A stretch of 64,000 bases of DNA, from NCBI GenBank assembly GCA_023382715.1, contig JAHDWP010000001.1, positions 62,001 through 126,000 on the forward strand, written 5' to 3'. This DNA is from Anaerolineae bacterium (GTDB lineage Bacteria > Chloroflexota > Anaerolineae > Aggregatilineales > Aggregatilineaceae). The position numbers were made by a program, and so were the translations under genes. Positions 27,281 to 38,236 of the stretch are shown in pieces (the first letter of the stretch is position 1; the number at the start of each line of letters is the position of its first letter). Under the pieces are notes generated by a model. It did not search any database. It had not been told where the DNA came from and saw only the letters and a list, made by a program, of their open reading frames with translations.

Positions 27281-28120
27281 ATGGAGCCGGTGGTCGCTGT
27301 GATGGCCGGGCTGGGCGGGCTGTTGGTGGGGGGCGTGCTGAATGTCCTGGCGGACGATCTGCCGGCCCGCGCGCGCATTCGCCCGCCGCGCTACCCGGAC
27401 GGCAGCCAGCGCCCGCTGAGGGCGTGGCTGGGCCTCAGCGCGTTCGCTCTCGGCATGCGCGAAGGCCCGTCAGAGGCTTCCGCGAACCCGGCTGGTGAGG
27501 GTTTGGCCGCCGCCCCGCGCCCTGAGCGATTGGGCTGGCGCCATCCCCTGCTGGAGCTGACAACCGGGCTGGCCTTCGCCGGGCTGACGCTGGCCTTCGC
27601 GGACGAGCCGGCGCTGTGGGCGTGGTACGTCTACGTGGCCATCCTGCTGCTGATCACCGTGATTGACATCGAGCATCGCCTGATCCTGTTCGCGGTCATC
27701 CTGCCCTCGTGCGCGTTCGCGGTGGTCGTGGCGGCGATCTCTCCGGCAGAAGGCAGGGCGCTCAGCGAATACCTGCTGGGCGGCGTGGCCGGATTCCTGC
27801 TCTTCTTCGCCATGTTCCTGGGGGGAGTGGCTTTCTCCACGCTGACTCGCAACGAGGAAGTCGCGTTCGGCTTTGGAGACGTGATGCTGGCGACGCTCAG
27901 CGGCCTGATGCTGGGCTGGCGCGGCTTCATCTTCGCCGCGCTGATCACCGTTTTCGCCGGGGCCGTGGGAGCGGTGCTGTACATGGCAGGCCGGGCGATC
28001 ATCGGGCGCTACCGGCGCTTCACACCGCTGCCCTACGGCCCGTACATCGTCCTGGGGACGCTGGTGATGCTGCTCTTCCGCGAGGAAGTGCAGCGCCTGC
28101 TCCAGTCGAGTTACTACTGA
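27281..28120 (+). CDS. Type IV prepilin peptidase (A24 family)
   Basis: Membrane aspartic peptidase that removes prepilin leader peptides, 279 residues. Both catalytic Asp motifs are present: TVIDIEHRLI at about residue 127 and FGFGDVMLATLSG at about residue 200. About seven membrane helices surround them. The cytoplasmic N-terminal loop (residues 28-85) lacks the CxxC pairs that mark the zinc-bearing methyltransferase region of PilD, so N-methylation may be absent or done elsewhere. The stop codon overlaps the end of the convergent mnmA by seven bases. No pilin genes are nearby. Confidence 0.87.
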   Translation: MEPVVAVMAGLGGLLVGGVLNVLADDLPARARIRPPRYPDGSQRPLRAWLGLSAFALGMREGPSEASANPAGEGLAAAPRPERLGWRHPLLELTTGLAFAGLTLAFADEPALWAWYVYVAILLLITVIDIEHRLILFAVILPSCAFAVVVAAISPAEGRALSEYLLGGVAGFLLFFAMFLGGVAFSTLTRNEEVAFGFGDVMLATLSGLMLGWRGFIFAALITVFAGAVGAVLYMAGRAIIGRYRRFTPLPYGPYIVLGTLVMLLFREEVQRLLQSSYY

Positions 28121-29196
28121 CTGCGGGCGATAATTCCCCCGCCCAAACACTCTTCGCCCACATAGAAGACGACTCCCTGGCCGGGCGTGATGTCGCGCTG
28201 CGGCTCGGCGAAGTCCACCTGCACGCCCCCGTCGGGCAGCACAGTCACCGTCCCCGGCGCAGGGCGCGCCTTGTAGCGAATCTTGAGATCGGCTGCGAAG
28301 CGCTCAGCGGGCGGCTCCCCGGCGATCCAGTTGACGTGCCCGGCGCTCAGCGACCGGCTGCCCAGTTCGCCCGCCGTGCCGACGATCAGGGCGTTGCGGG
28401 CGGGATCGGTCGCCAGGACGTAGAGCGGCGCGCTGTAGCTGATGCCCAGCCCCTTGCGCTGGCCGATGGTGTAGTCGAGCAGGCCCGTGTGCGTGCCAAG
28501 CTGCTGCCCGTCGCGGGTGAGGATGGGGCCGGGGCGAGCCGCGCCGGGGGCGTGCTGGCGCAGGAAGCGGCGGTAATCGCCGTCGGCGAGGAAGCATAAA
28601 TCCTGGCTGTCGTGCTTGGCGGCGACGGGCAGACCGCGTGCCACGGCCAGCGCGCGCACTTCGGCCTTCGTATAGCCGCCAACCGGAAACAGGGCATGGC
28701 GCAGCCGGTCTTGCGTGATCATGCTGAGGGCGTAGCTCTGGTCTTTGGCCGCGTCGCGCCCTTTGAGCAGGTGCGCGCGGCCATCCTGGGCGCGCTCCAC
28801 GCGGGCGTAGTGGCCGGTCGCCAGGAAGTCCGCGCCGCTGGCCAGGGCGTGACCGAGCAGCCACTCGAAACGGATGTGGCGGTTGCATTGCAGGCAGGGG
28901 TTGGGCGTCTCGGCGGCGGCGTAGCGGTCAATGAAGAACTGGACGATGGTGCGCCGGAAAATCTCCTGCGTGTCTATGACGTAGAAGGGGATGCCAAGCT
29001 GCGCGGCGATGCGGCGGGCGTCGGCCATCTGGTCGGGGGTGCAGCAGCGGTTGGCGCCGCCCTCGCCGCAGTCTTCCGACCACAGGCGCATCATCATGCC
29101 CACCACGTCATAGCCCTGCTCGACCAGCAGGGCGGCAGCGACGGAGCTATCCACGCCGCCGCTCATGGCGACGACAACGCGCGGTCGAGAGGACAT
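28114..29196 (-). CDS. mnmA: tRNA-specific 2-thiouridylase
   Basis: Thiolates U34 of Lys, Glu and Gln tRNAs. From ATG 29196 the product has 360 residues. The PP-loop motif VVVAMSGGVDSSVAAALL is at the N-terminus. The catalytic cysteines are in NPCLQCNRHIRFEWLL and DLCFLADGDYRRF. Other start choices are ATG 29229 and GTG 29235; the latter overlaps the upstream desulfurase stop as GTGA, implying coupled translation. The preceding cysteine desulfurase can supply the sulfur, so the pair forms a functional operon. Confidence 0.95.
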   Translation of the reverse strand: MSSRPRVVVAMSGGVDSSVAAALLVEQGYDVVGMMMRLWSEDCGEGGANRCCTPDQMADARRIAAQLGIPFYVIDTQEIFRRTIVQFFIDRYAAAETPNPCLQCNRHIRFEWLLGHALASGADFLATGHYARVERAQDGRAHLLKGRDAAKDQSYALSMITQDRLRHALFPVGGYTKAEVRALAVARGLPVAAKHDSQDLCFLADGDYRRFLRQHAPGAARPGPILTRDGQQLGTHTGLLDYTIGQRKGLGISYSAPLYVLATDPARNALIVGTAGELGSRSLSAGHVNWIAGEPPAERFAADLKIRYKARPAPGTVTVLPDGGVQVDFAEPQRDITPGQGVVFYVGEECLGGGIIARSQ

Positions 29197-29231
29197 GGGT
29201 GGGTGCCCTACGCTTTCGCTGGCCGACATTC

Positions 29232-30425
29232 TCACGCCGGCGCGGAGCTACGCACGTCCGCAGCGATGCGCCGCACAGCGGCCACGGCTTCCGGCAGGGC
29301 GTCCAGGACGGCGGCGATGTCGGCGGCGGTCGTGCTGCGCCCCAGCGAGAGACGCAGCCCGCCGCGCGTCCACTGCGGGCCGAAGCCGAGCGTTTCGAGG
29401 ATGGCAGAGGGCTGTTCGTTGCCGGACTTGCAGGCGCTGCCCGACGAGGCGGCGATTCCCCGCTGGTCGAGGTGCATCAGCAGCGTGCTGCTCAGCACAT
29501 CCCTGAAGGCGAAGCTGGCGTGGCCCGGCAGGCGGTCTGCGGGGTCACCGGTCAACTCAGCGTCGGGGATGGCGCTGAGCACGCCCTCTATCAGGCGCTG
29601 GCGAAGAGTGGACAGGCGGGCGGCGCTTTCTGCGCGCCCGGCACAGGCGATCTCCAGCGCGGCTGCCGTGCCGACGATGCCCGGCGTGTTGTGCGTGCCT
29701 GCGCGCCGACCGTCCTCGTGACCGGCGCCGGTCTGCGCGGAGAGATAGGGCACGCGCTCGCGCAGGGCGAGCACCCCGGCGCCCTTCGGCCCGTAGAACT
29801 TGTGCGAAGAAAGCGAAAGCAGGTCAAGGCCCATGCCGTCCATGTCGAGCGCCAGATGGCCGGGCGACTGCACGGCGTCGGTGTGAAAGAGCGCGCCGTG
29901 CTCGTGGGCGATAGCTGCATAGTCGGCGACGGGGCTGACCGTGCCAATCTCGTTGTTGGCGTGGATCAGGCTGACCAGGGCGATGCCGTTGGCGGGCAGA
30001 TCGCGCAGGGCGGCGCGCAGGTCGTCGGGATTTACGCGGCCCGTGCGGTCTACCGGCACGACGCGCAGCGACGCACCGAGCGTGTCACGAAGCTGCCGGG
30101 CGGTGGCGGCTACTGCCGCGTGCTCGACCGGGCCGGTGATCAGGGTGAAGGGGCGGTCGTGGACGCGGGCATACTGCGCCGGCCCGCGCAGGGCGAGATT
30201 GTCGCTTTCGGTGCCGCCGCTGGTGAAGACGACATCGGCGGGCAAGCAGCCCAGGCAGCGGGCGACGGTCGCGCGCGCGCCCTCAATGGCTGCTTCCGCG
30301 AGATGGCCGGCGCGATGAATCGCCTTGGAGTTGCCGAAATATTCGGCGAAATACGGTTGCATGGCGGCCAGGACGCGCGGATCGAGCGGGGTGGTGGCGC
30401 TGTGGTCGAGGTAGATGCTCTGCAT
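29232..30425 (-). CDS. Cysteine desulfurase (IscS/NifS family)
   Basis: PLP enzyme of 397 residues that takes sulfur from cysteine for tRNA thiolation and Fe-S clusters. It starts with MQSIYLDHSATTPLDPRVL. The PLP Lys is in SLSSHKFYGPKGAG, and the sulfur-accepting Cys is in SSGSACKSG with the extended loop of group I enzymes. ATG 30425 gives the canonical N-terminus; the frame continues further upstream without homology. It is followed directly by mnmA, which fits delivery of persulfide sulfur to tRNA. Confidence 0.95.
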   Translation of the reverse strand: MQSIYLDHSATTPLDPRVLAAMQPYFAEYFGNSKAIHRAGHLAEAAIEGARATVARCLGCLPADVVFTSGGTESDNLALRGPAQYARVHDRPFTLITGPVEHAAVAATARQLRDTLGASLRVVPVDRTGRVNPDDLRAALRDLPANGIALVSLIHANNEIGTVSPVADYAAIAHEHGALFHTDAVQSPGHLALDMDGMGLDLLSLSSHKFYGPKGAGVLALRERVPYLSAQTGAGHEDGRRAGTHNTPGIVGTAAALEIACAGRAESAARLSTLRQRLIEGVLSAIPDAELTGDPADRLPGHASFAFRDVLSSTLLMHLDQRGIAASSGSACKSGNEQPSAILETLGFGPQWTRGGLRLSLGRSTTAADIAAVLDALPEAVAAVRRIAADVRSSAPA

Positions 30426-30903
30426 GGTCTGGGCCTCATCAACGGACTGGGGGGTGCACACTGAGCAGATTTTAACGCGGGCGGTGCGAAACGCCATGCG
30501 GCGGCTGACTGGGGTGCGGGCAAGGGGGGACAGCGACTCGCTGGGCGCAGGGCACCCCAGCCTCGCGGCGCTGACGCGCCGGGCCGCCTGCTGCCACAGA
30601 GCGGCGTTCCGTGCAATTCGGCAGGCTGTGCAGTGACTTATCTCTGTGGCGGGGGTGAAGGGCGGCGGTATAATGATCTCTGGCTTGGCGACACCGTCGT
30701 TTCGCGTACTTCCACTACCACACAGCCATGCCATGATGGGCTGTACCGACGGCGAGACACGCTGCTCCCGCCCAGGGGCAGAAGAAGCGCTCCGTGCAGT
30801 CGTCCGCATTTCGCTGCCGGCCTGCCCGGCGTGTCATCCGACAGAATTCCGCAGCAGGATGCGGGAAGGTGTTTCGCTTTAGTGTTCAATCCTGGGAGTA
30901 TCT
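30426..30903. other. 478-base intergenic gap
   Basis: Divergent spacer between the desulfurase and the acyl-CoA synthetase. It holds a fragment of repeat-like sequence (GCCTCGCGGCGCTGACGCGCC at about 30561) and a TATAAT at 30669-30674 with no good -35, about 230 bases before the next start. I see no gene or clear structured RNA here. Confidence 0.4.
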
Positions 30904-33006
30904 ATGCTTGAGGGATTCTTCAAACCAAACGCAGTAGCGATCGTTGGCGCGAGCACAAAGCCTGGCAAGCTCGGCTATTCCGTGCTGGCCAATGTCATCG
31001 AGTCTGGCTTCAGGGGGAACATCTACCCGATCAACCCCGGCGCCACGCAGATTGCCGGCTATAAAGCCTACGATTCGGTGATGGGCCTGCCCGAAACGCC
31101 CGACCTGGCGGTGATCGTCATCCCCTACAACACGGTGCCGGTGGCGCTGCGCGAGTGTGGAGAGAAGGGGATCAAATCGGTGGTGGTCATCAGCGCGGGC
31201 TTCCGCGAAGCCAGTGTGGAGGGGGCGGAGCGCGAAGAGGAAGTCATCGAGATTGCCCGGAAGTACGGCATTCGCATCATCGGGCCGAACTGCCTGGGCA
31301 TCATAGATACGTACACGCCGCTGAACGCGACCTTCGCCGCCGGGACGCCGCCGCAGGGCAACATCTCGTTCATGTCGCAGTCCGGCGCGCTACAGACGGC
31401 GATCCTGGACTGGTCACTGGCCTCGCACGACCTGGGCTTCAGCCGCTTTGTCAGCCTGGGCAACAAGGCTGACGTCAGCGAGACCGACCTGATGCTCGAC
31501 TGGGCGGACGACCCGCAGACGCGCGTGATGCTGGCCTATATTGAGGGCGTGCCCAACGGGCTGGAGTTCATGCGCGTGGCGCGCGAAGTCAGCCGCAAGA
31601 AGCCGATCCTGGTTCTGAAGAGCGGCGTCACCGAGTCTGGGTCGCGCGCGGTCTCCAGCCACACGGGGTCACTGGCCGGCGCGGAGGCAGCCTATGACGC
31701 GGCCTTCTACCAGGCTGGGGTGCTGCGTATGGACACCCTGGAGGAGCTTTTCGGCAACGCGCGCGCGTTCGCCAACCAGCCGCTGCTCAACGGCAGCCGC
31801 ATCGCTATCATCACCAACGCGGGCGGCCCCGGTATCCTGGCGACGGACACCCTGGAGCGGCGCGGTATGCAACTCGCCCGGTTGCAGCGCGAGACCGTGC
31901 AGAAGCTGGAAGAAATACTGCCCGATGCAGCCAGCGCCGCTAACCCGGTGGACGTGCTGGGAGATGCGCGCCACGAGCGTTACGCCCAGGCGATGGAGTT
32001 GGTCGCGCTCGATCCCAACGTGGACGGGCTGCTGTGCATCGTCACGCCGCAGGCCATGACCGACATTGTCGAGACGGCCAATGCCGTGGGCAAGCTCAGC
32101 CAGCGCATAGACAAGCCGATTCTGGCGGCCTTCATGGGCGAGGAGCGGGCCAAAGCCGGCGAGGATGTGCTGGCGAGCTACGACGTGCCCAACTACAAGT
32201 TCCCCGAACAGGCGGCGCGCGCCTTTGCTGCCATGCGCGATTATATTGTTGCGCGCGACCGCCCGGAACCGGAATTCGTCACCTACGACGTGGATCGCGA
32301 CGCCGTGCGCAAGGTGTTCGACCAGGCATACGCCGAGGGTCGGGTGAGCGTCGGCGAGGCCGAGGCGCGCGCTGTGGCCGAGGCGTATGGGCTGCACCTG
32401 CCCAAGAGCCAGCTCGCCGCGACAGCGGACGAAGCAGTGCGCATGGCCGGCGAGATTGGCTATCCGGTGGTGCTCAAGATCGCCAGCCCGGACATCCTGC
32501 ACAAGACGGACGTGGGCGGCGTGAAGGTGGGGCTGCAGAACGCCAGCGATGTGCGCGACGCCTTCGACCTGATCGTGTACCGGGCGACGCGCTACGTGCC
32601 CGATGCGCGCATCTGGGGCTGCCTGGTGCAGGAAATGGTGCCCATGAACGGCATCGAAGTGCTGGTCGGCATGAGCAAGGACTCGCAGTTCGGCCCGTTG
32701 GTGACTTTCGGTTTAGGTGGTATCCTGGTAGAAGCATTGAAGGATGTCACCTTCCGTGTAGCTCCGTTTGGCCGCCAGGATGCTGAGGAGATGCTCGACG
32801 AGATTCGCGCGCACTCACTGCTGGCCGGCGTGCGCGGGCGGCCCCCGGCGGACCGCGCGGCCATGATTGACACCCTGCTGCGCATCAACCAACTAGTGAC
32901 CGATTTCCCGGAGATCGTCGAAATGGACGTCAACCCGCTGATGGTCTACGAGGTCGGGCAGGGAGCGATCACGCTGGACATGCGTCTGGTGCTCAAGAGC
33001 AAATAA
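30904..33006 (+). CDS. ADP-forming acyl-/acetyl-CoA synthetase, fused alpha-beta
   Basis: Interconverts acyl-CoA, ADP and phosphate with free acid, ATP and CoA, saving energy during fermentation. The single 700-residue chain has an alpha part with a CoA-binding domain (AVAIVGASTKPGKLGYSVL) and ligase domains (SQSGALQTAILDW). The phosphorylated His is likely the one in SSHTGSLAGAEAAY near residue 245. A beta-type ATP-grasp domain starts at about 475 (AVAEAYGLHLPKSQLAA, GYPVVLKIASPDILHKTDVGGVKVGL). The next gene resembles a phosphotransacetylase accessory domain. Acetate formation is most likely, but substrate range is not visible. Confidence 0.9.
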   Translation: MLEGFFKPNAVAIVGASTKPGKLGYSVLANVIESGFRGNIYPINPGATQIAGYKAYDSVMGLPETPDLAVIVIPYNTVPVALRECGEKGIKSVVVISAGFREASVEGAEREEEVIEIARKYGIRIIGPNCLGIIDTYTPLNATFAAGTPPQGNISFMSQSGALQTAILDWSLASHDLGFSRFVSLGNKADVSETDLMLDWADDPQTRVMLAYIEGVPNGLEFMRVAREVSRKKPILVLKSGVTESGSRAVSSHTGSLAGAEAAYDAAFYQAGVLRMDTLEELFGNARAFANQPLLNGSRIAIITNAGGPGILATDTLERRGMQLARLQRETVQKLEEILPDAASAANPVDVLGDARHERYAQAMELVALDPNVDGLLCIVTPQAMTDIVETANAVGKLSQRIDKPILAAFMGEERAKAGEDVLASYDVPNYKFPEQAARAFAAMRDYIVARDRPEPEFVTYDVDRDAVRKVFDQAYAEGRVSVGEAEARAVAEAYGLHLPKSQLAATADEAVRMAGEIGYPVVLKIASPDILHKTDVGGVKVGLQNASDVRDAFDLIVYRATRYVPDARIWGCLVQEMVPMNGIEVLVGMSKDSQFGPLVTFGLGGILVEALKDVTFRVAPFGRQDAEEMLDEIRAHSLLAGVRGRPPADRAAMIDTLLRINQLVTDFPEIVEMDVNPLMVYEVGQGAITLDMRLVLKSK

Positions 33007-33122
33007 CCACCTGTCCGCGAAGCTGCCCGCGCGGGGGCGTTGCCCTGCGGTGCCTGGCAGTTCACGGATGGGGCGCAAGTTGTCCAATAGGGCATTCAGC
33101 TAGCTGAGAAGGACAGACAAAC

Positions 33123-34202
33123 ATGACGAGTTTGTACATCACTTCGGTCAACACCTATTCCGGCAAGACGGCGATTGCGCTGGGCCTGGGGCTACGTATG
33201 CAGGCGGCGGGGCTGAAAGTGGGCTATCTGAAGCCCGTCAGCACGCAGCCTTACAAGGCCGGGGGCCGCGTGCTGGACGAGGATGCCGATTTCGTGCGCC
33301 GGACGTTGGGGCTGGAAACGCCGCCGTGGGAACTGTCGCCGGTGATCATCACCAACGAACTGCTCGAAGAGGCGCTGGACGGCACGCTGGAACGCGACCT
33401 GCTGGCCGAGATCGAGAATGCGTGCGTGCAGGCCAGCCAGGACAATGACGTGGTGATCATGGAGGGCGGCGCGAGTATGCGCGAAGGCTACGTGGTGGGC
33501 GTCAACACGCTCAGCGTGGTCGAGCGCCTGAAAGTGCCCACCGTGAGCGTGGTGAGCTATGGCGAACAGTGCCGCGCGGCCATGTGCGTGCTGGACGATG
33601 CGCTGGCATCGCTGCGCCGCCTGGGCGACTACCTGGTCGGGGTGGTGCTCAACGGCGTGCCGCGCGAGGACATGGTCTACATCCGCGAGCGGGTGGTGCC
33701 TTTCCTGGAAAAGCAGGGCATCAAGGTGCTGGGCGTGCTGCCGTATGATCCCTACCTGCGCGCCCTGAGCGTCGGCGAGATCATTGACGCGCTGAAAGCC
33801 AAAGTGCTCACTGGCTCGCACCTGCGCGAGCGGCTGGTCGAGCACCTGAGCGTGGGCGCCATGACGGTCGAGTCAGCGCTGCCGCGCTTCCGTCGCCAGC
33901 TCAACAAGGCCGTCTTCACCGGCGGCGACCGCACCGACATTCAGGCGGCGGCCCTGGAGACTTCGACGACCTGCCTGGTGCTGACGGGCAACATGCAGCC
34001 GACGAGCACGATCCTGCGCCGCGCCGAAGAGTTGAACGTCGCGGTGCTGCTGGTGCCCGATAGCACGCTGGAAGCGGTCGAGAAGGTGGAAGGCGTGTTC
34101 GGGCGCACGAGCCTGGGCCAGCCGGAGAAGCTCAGCCGGTTCCAGGCGATTGTGGCCGAGCACCTGAAGTATGACGAGCTGATGCAGCTTCTGGAGCTGT
34201 GA
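33123..34202 (+). CDS. BioD-like P-loop plus DRTGG-domain protein (phosphotransacetylase-associated)
   Basis: A 359-residue protein like the N-terminal half of long phosphotransacetylases, without the catalytic Pta domain. The P-loop region is LYITSVNTYSGKTAIALGLG (residues 4-23). EGGASMREGYVVGVN and a DRTGG domain from about 215 to 330 follow (LSVGAMTVESALPRF, TGGDRTDIQ, LVLTGNMQPTSTIL). Relatives sense nucleotide or metabolite levels. Position directly after the ADP-forming synthetase suggests control of acetyl-CoA/acetate flux, which is an inference. ATG 33123 follows GAGAAGGA. A terminator-like palindrome ends the pair. Confidence 0.82.
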   Translation: MTSLYITSVNTYSGKTAIALGLGLRMQAAGLKVGYLKPVSTQPYKAGGRVLDEDADFVRRTLGLETPPWELSPVIITNELLEEALDGTLERDLLAEIENACVQASQDNDVVIMEGGASMREGYVVGVNTLSVVERLKVPTVSVVSYGEQCRAAMCVLDDALASLRRLGDYLVGVVLNGVPREDMVYIRERVVPFLEKQGIKVLGVLPYDPYLRALSVGEIIDALKAKVLTGSHLRERLVEHLSVGAMTVESALPRFRRQLNKAVFTGGDRTDIQAAALETSTTCLVLTGNMQPTSTILRRAEELNVAVLLVPDSTLEAVEKVEGVFGRTSLGQPEKLSRFQAIVAEHLKYDELMQLLEL

Positions 34203-34223
34203 TCCCGCTCGGCATGCCTGCCA

Positions 34224-34250
34224 GGGGCGTAGCGCGCTACGCCCCTTGAT
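34224..34250 (+). terminator. Palindromic terminator after the DRTGG gene
   Basis: GGGGCGTAGC and GCTACGCCCC with a two-base centre, then TTGATTTG. The palindrome resembles the centre of family B repeats, so it may derive from one. Confidence 0.6.
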
Positions 34251-34311
34251 TTGTCATTCGCTGCCCCCGACGCCGGGCGTTGTGTGGGCATTGTCCGGGT
34301 CGGCACCGTAG

Positions 34312-35637
<1,326 letters not shown>

Positions 35638-35671
35638 ACGGGACGCAAAACCTGGGATGTTGTAAACTCTG

Positions 35672-35717
35672 CGAATGCCTGGACTGGGCGCGCCAGCACA
35701 GCCGGGCATTCGTTTTG
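35672..35717 (+). terminator. Hairpin between eno and pyk
   Basis: CGAATGCCTGG pairs with CCGGGCATTCG (one G-U pair) and is followed by GTTTTG. It suggests partial or full termination after eno. Confidence 0.55.
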
Positions 35718-35745
35718 CTGGTCAAGTAGCGGGAGAGAGGCGAGC

Positions 35746-37227
35746 ATGGAACCGATGGCACAGTACCGCAAGCGCACCAAGATCGTGGCGACCATCGGCC
35801 CCGCGTCGCAGGACATCGGCATGCTGCGCGCGATGGTTCGCGCGGGGATGGACGTGGCGCGCATCAACTTCAGCCACGGCGATCACGAGTCTCATGCGCG
35901 CAATATCGAGAACCTGCGCCGCGTGGCCGAGGAAGAGGGCAAGGTTCTGGCTATCCTGGCGGACATCCCCGGCCCCAAGCTGCGCCTGGGCACGCTGGTG
36001 CAGGACCCGCTGGAGCTGACCGCCGGCGACCTGGTGACGCTCACGGCATCCACCACGCTCGACCCGGAGAAGCCCTTCATCGTCCCGCTACCCCACCAGG
36101 CCGTGCTCGACGATCTGAATGTGGGCGAGCGCTTGCTGCTGGACGACGGGCAACTGGAGTTCGTGGTCGCGGCGCGGCAAGGTGCGGACGTGCGCTGCGA
36201 AGTGCTCCTGGGCGGGCTGCTCTCTTCGCACAAAGGGGTGAGCGTGCCGGATTCGGCGCTGCGCATCTCGCCGATCACCGACGAAGACCGCGAGCACATC
36301 CGTTTTGCGCTGGAGCAGGACGTGGACTACTTGGCCATGTCCTTCGTGCGCACGGCGGACGATCTGCGCGAATTGCGCTGGCTGGTGCGCCACCTGAAGG
36401 GTGAGGTCGCGCTGATCGCCAAGATCGAGAAGGCCGAGGCTATCACCAACTTCGACGCAATCCTCGCTCAGTCCGACGGGATCATGGTGGCGCGCGGCGA
36501 TCTGGGCGTGGAGACGCCGGCGGAACGCGTGCCAGTGCACCAGAAGAACATCATCAAACGCTGTAACGAAGTGGGCAAGCCGGTGATCACGGCGACGCAG
36601 ATGTTGCAGAGCATGATTGACAACCCGCGCCCGACGCGCGCCGAATCGACGGATGTGGCGAACGCTATCTTCGACGGGACGGATGCAGTGATGCTCTCCG
36701 GCGAGACGGCGGTTGGCAAGTATCCGCTGCAGGCGGTGGAGATGATGGTGCGCATCGCGCGGATTGCCGAGCAGTACCTGGACGAGCACGGCGAGCTGCA
36801 TCGTGCCGAACTGCACCTGGACACGCCCCAGCTCGACCGGCAGCGGGCCATCGCCGCGACGATCAGCCACATGACCAGCCGCATCGCCGATATGCTCGAC
36901 GTTAAACTGATCGTCGCCAGCACGTGGTCGGGCTACACCGCTCAGCGTGTGGCCCGCGTGCGCCCCAAGACGCCTATCCTGGCGGCGACCCCCAACACGC
37001 GCACGTTCCGCCGGCTGGCGCTGGTGTGGGGCGTGTTGCCCATCCTGGTCAACGAGTTCGCGACTATTGACGAGATGATTGATGTCGTCGTGGAGACGGC
37101 CTGCCGAGCGCAACTGGTCGCCCTCGGCGATCTGATAGTCATCATCGGCGGCGTCCCGTTCGGGATCGGCAGCCAGACTAACTTCCTGAAAGTGTTGACA
37201 GTGGGCGAGAACGGCAGCCCATGCTGA
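35746..37227 (+). CDS. pyk: Pyruvate kinase
   Basis: Makes pyruvate and ATP from phosphoenolpyruvate. The 493-residue product opens with RTKIVATIGPASQDIGML and has MDVARINFSHGDHE. The barrel catalytic loop is ALIAKIEKAEAITNFDAIL, followed by MVARGDLGVETPAERVP and ITATQMLQSMIDNPRPTRAE. The C-terminal allosteric domain is complete. ATG 35746 follows GGGAGAGAGG; ATG 35755 is an alternative. It continues the energy-metabolism run started by the acyl-CoA synthetase. Confidence 0.96.
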   Translation: MEPMAQYRKRTKIVATIGPASQDIGMLRAMVRAGMDVARINFSHGDHESHARNIENLRRVAEEEGKVLAILADIPGPKLRLGTLVQDPLELTAGDLVTLTASTTLDPEKPFIVPLPHQAVLDDLNVGERLLLDDGQLEFVVAARQGADVRCEVLLGGLLSSHKGVSVPDSALRISPITDEDREHIRFALEQDVDYLAMSFVRTADDLRELRWLVRHLKGEVALIAKIEKAEAITNFDAILAQSDGIMVARGDLGVETPAERVPVHQKNIIKRCNEVGKPVITATQMLQSMIDNPRPTRAESTDVANAIFDGTDAVMLSGETAVGKYPLQAVEMMVRIARIAEQYLDEHGELHRAELHLDTPQLDRQRAIAATISHMTSRIADMLDVKLIVASTWSGYTAQRVARVRPKTPILAATPNTRTFRRLALVWGVLPILVNEFATIDEMIDVVVETACRAQLVALGDLIVIIGGVPFGIGSQTNFLKVLTVGENGSPC

Positions 37228-37248
37228 CTGACCTGGGCTGATCGCATC

Positions 37249-38157
37249 ATGGCCGCGCTGGGCGAGATCCTCTACAACATCATCGCGCCGATTCTGCTGG
37301 TGGTTGGGGTCGCGTTCCTGGCCGACCGCAAGCTCCAGTTTGACTCGCGGGCGCTGTCGCGCCTGCTGGTCTATGTCTTCACGCCGTTCCTCATTTTCAA
37401 AGGCGTGGCCTATTCCGATCTGAGCGGCGACGAGGCGGGCCAGCTCATCGCCGTGGCCGCGCTGATGTCGGTGACGGTGGCGGTGGCGGCCTGGCAGGTG
37501 GCGCGCCGATCCCGCTTCGACCGGCGGTTGGCGGCGGCGTTCACCCTGAGCGCGACGCTGCTCAACGCGGGGAACTACGGCCTGCCGCTGAACCGTTTCG
37601 CTTTTGGCGCTGCCGGTGAGGAGCGGGCCATCGTTTTCTTCATGACGACTCTGGTCATCTCGTACACGCTGGGCGTCTTCCTGGCGTCGTTCGGGCGGCT
37701 ATCTGCGCGGGGGGCGCTGCGCAACGTCCTGACCGTGCCGCTGCCTTACGCGGCGGCGCTGGGGCTGGCGGTGAATCTGGGAGATGTAGCGCTGCCGCTG
37801 CCAGTGGAGCGGGCGGTGCTGTTGCTGGCCGACGCGACGATTCCGGTCATGCTCGTCGTGCTGGGCGCGCAGCTTTCGCGCGCTTCGGTGCGCGGGCGCA
37901 TCCAGCCGATCCTGCTGGCGTCCGGGCTGCGCCTGCTGCTCGGCCCGCTGATCGCGGTGGGGCTGGTGGCGCTGCTGGGCATCTCCGGGCTGACGCGGCA
38001 GGTGGTCATCGTGCAGTCGGCCATGCCGACGGCGGTCGTCACGGGCGTGCTGGCGTCTGAGTTTGGGGCGGATGCCGAGTTCGTCACGGCGACCATCCTG
38101 GTCAGCACAATCGCCAGCGTGGTGACATTGACCGTGCTGCTGTCGCTGATCATGTAG
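37249..38157 (+). CDS. AEC-family transporter
   Basis: Auxin-efflux-carrier-type membrane protein, 302 residues, with about ten hydrophobic helices in two similar halves. Typical features are LLNAGNYGLPLNRFAFGAAG in the middle and VVIVQSAMPTAVVTGVLASEFG near the end. Bacterial members export or import small carboxylates such as malate or other organic acids. Position after pyruvate kinase suggests a fermentation acid, but the substrate is unknown. It starts 21 bases after the pyk stop. Confidence 0.88.
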   Translation: MAALGEILYNIIAPILLVVGVAFLADRKLQFDSRALSRLLVYVFTPFLIFKGVAYSDLSGDEAGQLIAVAALMSVTVAVAAWQVARRSRFDRRLAAAFTLSATLLNAGNYGLPLNRFAFGAAGEERAIVFFMTTLVISYTLGVFLASFGRLSARGALRNVLTVPLPYAAALGLAVNLGDVALPLPVERAVLLLADATIPVMLVVLGAQLSRASVRGRIQPILLASGLRLLLGPLIAVGLVALLGISGLTRQVVIVQSAMPTAVVTGVLASEFGADAEFVTATILVSTIASVVTLTVLLSLIM

Positions 38158-38165
38158 CAGGAAAA

Positions 38166-38193
38166 CAGGGGCGGGTTTCGGAACTCGCCCCTG
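38166..38193. terminator. Hairpin between convergent genes
   Basis: CAGGGGCG and CGCCCCTG with an inner GTT/AAC pair set. It lies between the AEC transporter and the convergent zinc-ribbon gene. There is no T run, so bidirectional ending is only likely. Confidence 0.5.
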
Positions 38194-38236
38194 CAATGTG
38201 TGGTTGCCCTGCTATGCCGCGCAGCCGCGCACGCGC

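Noticed and set aside
29236-30809. N-terminal extension of the cysteine desulfurase frame up to 30809
   Set aside because: The family begins at MQSIYLDHSATTP (30425); the extra 128 codons have no homology and cover the intergenic gap.
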